Positions 6,020-8,803 of a stretch of DNA of 8,803 nucleotides are shown piece after piece; position 1 is the first letter of the stretch; each line of letters begins with the position of its first letter. The notes beneath the pieces were generated by a model that was given only the letters and a program-made list of their open reading frames with translations, did not search any database and was not told the DNA's origin. A program made the translations under genes and the position numbers. The stretch lies in NCBI GenBank assembly GCA_003488445.1, contig DNLO01000146.1, positions 1 through 8,803 on the forward strand, given 5' to 3'. The stretch comes from Lachnospiraceae bacterium (GTDB lineage Bacteria; Bacillota; Clostridia; Lachnospirales; Lachnospiraceae).

Positions 6020-6880
6020 ATGAAGGAATACAGACCGATCAAAGAGGGTAAAGTAAGGGAGATATACGACACCGGGGACAATCTGATCCTCGTGGTGACG
6101 GACAGGATATCGGCTTTCGATCATATCCTGAAGAACAAGATCACGGGCAAGGGTAAGATCCTGACCCAGATGTCGAAGTTCTGGTTCGACTATACGAAGG
6201 ACATAGTGGACAACCACATGGTGTCCACGGATGTGAACGATATGCCGGAGTTCTTCAGGAACGAGAAGTATGAGGGCAGGTCCATGATGGTGAGGAAGCT
6301 TCGTATGCTGCCGATCGAGTGCATAGTCAGAGGCTATATCACGGGGTCCGGCTGGGCTTCCTACAAGGAGAACGGAACGGTGTGCGGGATCAGGCTTCCC
6401 GAGGGGCTGAAGGAATCCGAGCAGCTGCCTGAGCCGATATACACTCCTTCCACGAAGGCTGAGCTGGGTGAGCATGACGAGAACATATCCTACGAGAGGT
6501 CCGTGGAGGTGCTGGAGCGTGAGTTCCCGGGGCACGGACAGGAGTATGCACAGAAGATAAGAGACTACACCATAGCGGTATATAAGAAGTGTGCGGAGTA
6601 CGCAAAGGGCAGAGGGATCATCATCGCCGACACCAAGTTCGAGTTCGGGCTGGGAGATGACGGAGAGATCGTCCTCGGTGATGAGGTGCTCACGCCGGAT
6701 TCGTCCAGATTCTGGCCGGCTGCGGAGTATGTGGTGGGGCAGGGTGAGCCTTCCTACGACAAGCAGTATGTGAGGGACTGGCTCAAGGCAAATCCCGACT
6801 CGGATTATGATCTGCCGCAGGATGTGATCGAGCGCACCATAGAGAAATATCAGGAAGCATACGAGCTGCTGACGAAGTGA
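6020..6880 (+). CDS. purC: Phosphoribosylaminoimidazole-succinocarboxamide synthase (SAICAR synthetase)
   Basis: A 286-residue cytoplasmic enzyme of de novo purine synthesis that joins CAIR and aspartate with ATP to give SAICAR. Visible marks are the nucleotide-binding GKVREIY (10-16), TDRISAFD (27-34), RGYITGSGWASYK (104-116), PIYTPSTKAELGEHDENIS (139-157) and IADTKFEFG (202-210). The length and the TPSTKAELGEHDENIS motif put it in the longer subgroup, which includes the yeast Ade1 type, rather than the roughly 240-residue Bacillus type. ATG 6020 is preceded by AAAAGGAG (5997-6004) and the better-spaced GAGGAG (6006-6011). It starts 29 bases after the reductase and is the last gene of the unit. 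No purine riboswitch fits in that short gap, so control by purines at this position is not apparent. Confidence 0.96.
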   Translation: MKEYRPIKEGKVREIYDTGDNLILVVTDRISAFDHILKNKITGKGKILTQMSKFWFDYTKDIVDNHMVSTDVNDMPEFFRNEKYEGRSMMVRKLRMLPIECIVRGYITGSGWASYKENGTVCGIRLPEGLKESEQLPEPIYTPSTKAELGEHDENISYERSVEVLEREFPGHGQEYAQKIRDYTIAVYKKCAEYAKGRGIIIADTKFEFGLGDDGEIVLGDEVLTPDSSRFWPAAEYVVGQGEPSYDKQYVRDWLKANPDSDYDLPQDVIERTIEKYQEAYELLTK

Positions 6881-6990
6881 TTTTTATTTTTGCGACGGTC
6901 GGACTGCTACGTATTTTTTCGAGCACCCGCCGCAAAACAGCTCTATTTCACCCGAGAGCCAACAGATATTAAATTCAAACAGGAGATAGT
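6881..6990 (+). promoter_or_regulatory. Intergenic region with possible promoter and inverted repeat before the AmmeMemoRadiSam genes
   Basis: This 110-base gap is the longest between genes in the window. It starts with a T-rich stretch (TTTTTATTTTT, 6881-6891) just after the purC stop, but only a weak hairpin precedes it (AGCA 6856-6859 with TGCT 6867-6870), so termination there is uncertain. A possible promoter is TTGCGA (6890-6895), a 16-base spacer, then TATTTT (6912-6917), each hexamer matching 4 of 6 consensus positions. An imperfect inverted repeat (6888-6898 with 6927-6937) brackets it. AGGAG at 6981-6985, 5 bases before ATG 6991, is the ribosome binding site of the next gene. Confidence 0.4.
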
Positions 6991-8331
6991 ATGGGTATAT
7001 TGGCGGGATATGTGGTGCCGCATCCTCCGCTGGCTGTACATGAAGTCGGCAGAGGGGATGAGGAAGCGATAAGGGATACTCTCGATTCGTACAGGAAGGT
7101 CGCAGAGGACATTGCGAAGCTGCGCCCGGATACCATCGTGATCACATCTCCACATACTGTGATGTACCGGGATTACTTTCACATCTCTCCCGGAACGTCG
7201 GCCGCAGGAGACTTTGGAGCCTTCAGAGCGCCGCAGGTATCCATGGAAGTGAGATACGATACGGAGCTTGCAAGCGAGATAGAGCACCGATGCTATCTGC
7301 AGGGCTTCCCCGCAGGGAGCGAGGGTGAAAGAGACGGCGGCAGGCTGGACCACGGAGTGATGGTGCCGCTCTATTTCATCAACCAATGCTACAGGGACTA
7401 CAGGCTGGTGAGGATCGGACTCTCGGGCCTCTCTCTTGAAGCCCACGGGCACTTCGGCCGGATGATCAGGGCTGCCGTGGAGAGTCTGGGGCGAAGGACG
7501 GTCTTCGTAGCGAGCGGGGATCTGTCTCACTGCCAGAAGGAAGACGGACCCTACGGATACAAGCCGGAAGGGCCGAAGTATGACAGCCTCCTCATGAAGA
7601 CACTGGAGGAGGGAGACCTCACGAAGCTCTTTGATTTCGACGAGGGACTGCTGGATGCGGCCCAGGAGTGCGGACACAGATCCTTCTGCATCATGGCCGG
7701 AGCATTCGAGGGGCAGAAGGTTGACATAACTACATTATCCCATGAAGCAACCTTTGGCGTGGGATACGGATTCGGGATAGTGAGACCGGTGAAGACATAC
7801 GAAGAGATAAGACAGAAAAGCAGCGATCCCTATGTGGCTCTTGCGAGATACACGATAGAGAGCTACATCAGAGACAGGAGGATCCCGGATGTGCCTGAGA
7901 GCGTGCCGGAGGAGATGAGGGAGAAAAGAGCAGGGACCTTCGTCTCCATCCACGAGAACGGTATGCTGAGAGGGTGCATAGGTACCATATCTGCCTGCAG
8001 GGAATGTATCGCAGAGGAGATAATAGACAATGCCATATCCGCATCCACCAGGGACCCCAGATTCATGGCGATAGAGGAGGAGGAGCTCCCGTACCTCGAC
8101 ATCAGCGTGGATGTGCTGGGGGATACCGAGGATATCGCAGGAGAAGCGGAGCTCGATCCCCAAAGATACGGAGTGATAGTGACGAAGGGAGCCAGGAGAG
8201 GCCTGCTTCTGCCAAATCTCGACGGAGTGGATACCGTGGAGGAGCAGATCGCCATCGCGAAGCAGAAGGCCGGCATCGGTCCGTCGGAGTCCGTATCGCT
8301 TCAGAGATTTGAAGTAGTACGTCATGAGTGA
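6991..8331 (+). CDS. AmmeMemoRadiSam system fusion protein: Memo/LigB-like domain plus AMMECR1 domain
   Basis: A 446-residue fusion. Residues about 1-265 are a Memo-like domain of the class III extradiol dioxygenase (LigB) fold. Candidate metal-site residues are H11 (VPHPPL), H55 (TSPH), H121 (LDHG), D177 and H180 (GDLSH), and C227 (ECGHRS). By motif order these correspond to human MEMO1 H49, H81, the EHSIE histidine, D189, H192 and C244. Residues about 279-446 are an AMMECR1 domain with the hallmark LRGCIGT (326-332), STRDPRF (352-358), ISVDVL and a GLLLP motif (404-408). The two proteins are usually separate genes (system proteins B and A). A radical SAM enzyme overlaps the 3' end, completing the known trio. 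To my knowledge the reaction in prokaryotes is not established; a metal-dependent oxidation or modification step is inference. ATG 6991 has AGGAG at 6981-6985. Confidence 0.9.
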   Translation: MGILAGYVVPHPPLAVHEVGRGDEEAIRDTLDSYRKVAEDIAKLRPDTIVITSPHTVMYRDYFHISPGTSAAGDFGAFRAPQVSMEVRYDTELASEIEHRCYLQGFPAGSEGERDGGRLDHGVMVPLYFINQCYRDYRLVRIGLSGLSLEAHGHFGRMIRAAVESLGRRTVFVASGDLSHCQKEDGPYGYKPEGPKYDSLLMKTLEEGDLTKLFDFDEGLLDAAQECGHRSFCIMAGAFEGQKVDITTLSHEATFGVGYGFGIVRPVKTYEEIRQKSSDPYVALARYTIESYIRDRRIPDVPESVPEEMREKRAGTFVSIHENGMLRGCIGTISACRECIAEEIIDNAISASTRDPRFMAIEEEELPYLDISVDVLGDTEDIAGEAELDPQRYGVIVTKGARRGLLLPNLDGVDTVEEQIAIAKQKAGIGPSESVSLQRFEVVRHE

Positions 8332-8803
8332 AGTATCCCCTGCCGTAAAGGAAGAGCCGGAAAAGAGGGCTGTCTGCGATGTATGCATGCATGCCTGCTC
8401 ACTGAAGGAGGGCGACACCGGAGCCTGCAGGGCAAGACGCAATATCGAAGGTGCCATCCGTCCCGTGAACTACGGGAGGGTCACATCACTGGCACTGGAC
8501 CCCATAGAAAAGAAACCGCTGAAACGCTTCCGTCCCGGAAGCCTCATACTCTCCGTGGGAAGCTTCGGCTGCAACCTGCGCTGCGCTTTCTGCCAGAATC
8601 ATGAGATATCCCAGCAGGGCGGAGACGAGGTAAGGAACTACGAATATACTCCCCATGAGCTCTGCGAGACGGCAAAGCGGGCGAGGGATGAGGAAGGCAA
8701 TATAGGCCTGGCTTATACCTATAATGAGCCGCTGGTGGGGTATGAGTTCGTCCGCGACACCGCGAGGCTCATACACGAGGCAGGCATGGTCAACGTGCTG
8801 GTA
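8324..8803 (+). CDS. AmmeMemoRadiSam system radical SAM enzyme (5' part, cut by window end)
   Basis: The first 160 codons are present. The radical SAM cluster motif is C83-x3-C87-x2-C90 (GCNLRCAFCQNH), which holds the 4Fe-4S cluster that cleaves S-adenosylmethionine. An N-terminal cysteine set, C18, C21, C25 and C35 (CDVCMHAC and TGAC), is typical of this family and of relatives of pyruvate formate-lyase activating enzyme; it may bind an extra metal or cluster. GLAYTYNEP (134-142) is also characteristic of the family. ATG 8324 is the first start after an in-frame stop at 8315-8317 and overlaps the preceding gene by 8 bases; its own Shine-Dalgarno is weak (GAAG 8311-8314), so translation is likely coupled to the fusion protein. 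The substrate is unknown. The remaining C-terminal part is beyond the window. Confidence 0.92.
   Translation, partial: MSEVSPAVKEEPEKRAVCDVCMHACSLKEGDTGACRARRNIEGAIRPVNYGRVTSLALDPIEKKPLKRFRPGSLILSVGSFGCNLRCAFCQNHEISQQGGDEVRNYEYTPHELCETAKRARDEEGNIGLAYTYNEPLVGYEFVRDTARLIHEAGMVNVLV

Noticed and set aside
5855..6535. Antisense open frame of 226 codons opposite the reductase end and purC start
   Set aside because: It covers the purC active-site motifs on the other strand and has no recognisable domain; it is a shadow.
6856..6891. Intrinsic terminator at the end of purC
   Set aside because: The T-rich stretch is good, but the only preceding stem is 4 bp and ends about 10 bases before the Ts, so I did not call it as a terminator feature.
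6943..7677. Antisense open frame of 244 codons opposite the Memo-like domain
   Set aside because: The sense strand encodes a clear family protein with a ribosome binding site; the antisense product has no family features.
7735..8457. Antisense open frame of 240 codons opposite the AMMECR1 domain and the radical SAM start
   Set aside because: It spans the junction of two well-supported sense genes and shows no motif of its own.

Overview
The window looks like chromosomal DNA from an anaerobic Bacillota, most likely class Clostridia (Lachnospiraceae or Anaerovoracaceae type). This rests on the style of the proteins (HisC, the class I aminotransferase, LepB with a charged cytoplasmic N-terminus, a COG2426 membrane protein), on strong AGGAGG-type ribosome binding sites, and on genes packed head to tail. 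G+C is moderate, by eye in the low-to-mid 50s percent. Codon use is distinctive: in purC 13 of 16 Arg codons are AGG/AGA, 9 of 22 Ile codons are ATA and none are ATT. All genes are on the + strand, and I saw no mobile element, RNA gene, CRISPR array or pseudogene.

Layout. Positions 1-137 hold the C-terminal end of a methyl-accepting chemotaxis protein. It is followed 7 bases later by a small six-helix membrane protein resembling an ECF transporter S component (145-720). A strong hairpin (754-779) closes this unit. A new unit starts at an extended -10 promoter (808-816) that lies almost on the start codon of a HAD phosphatase (823-1473). From there genes follow with gaps of 29 bases or less, or with overlaps: signal peptidase I (1501-2121), a class I/II PLP aminotransferase (2118-3311), histidinol-phosphate aminotransferase hisC (3327-4388), a COG2426 small membrane transporter-like protein (4382-4879), an aldo/keto reductase with an unusual repeat-bearing N-terminus (4884-5990), and purC (6020-6880). 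The spacing suggests one polycistronic, partly translationally coupled operon of mixed housekeeping functions: protein secretion, amino acid and histidine synthesis, redox metabolism and purine synthesis.

After a 110-base gap containing a T-rich stretch, an imperfect inverted repeat and a possible promoter, the last unit is the AmmeMemoRadiSam system. It has a single protein fusing a Memo/LigB-like metalloprotein domain to an AMMECR1 domain (6991-8331), overlapping by 8 bases a radical SAM enzyme cut by the window end (8324-8803). The family trio is conserved from bacteria to humans (MEMO1, AMMECR1), but to my knowledge its prokaryotic reaction is not established. It is the best candidate here for an under-described biological system.

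The second notable item is the aldo/keto reductase N-terminus, which carries four tandem 11-residue Gly/Ala/Lys repeats of the kind seen in amphipathic lipid-binding or LEA-like proteins.
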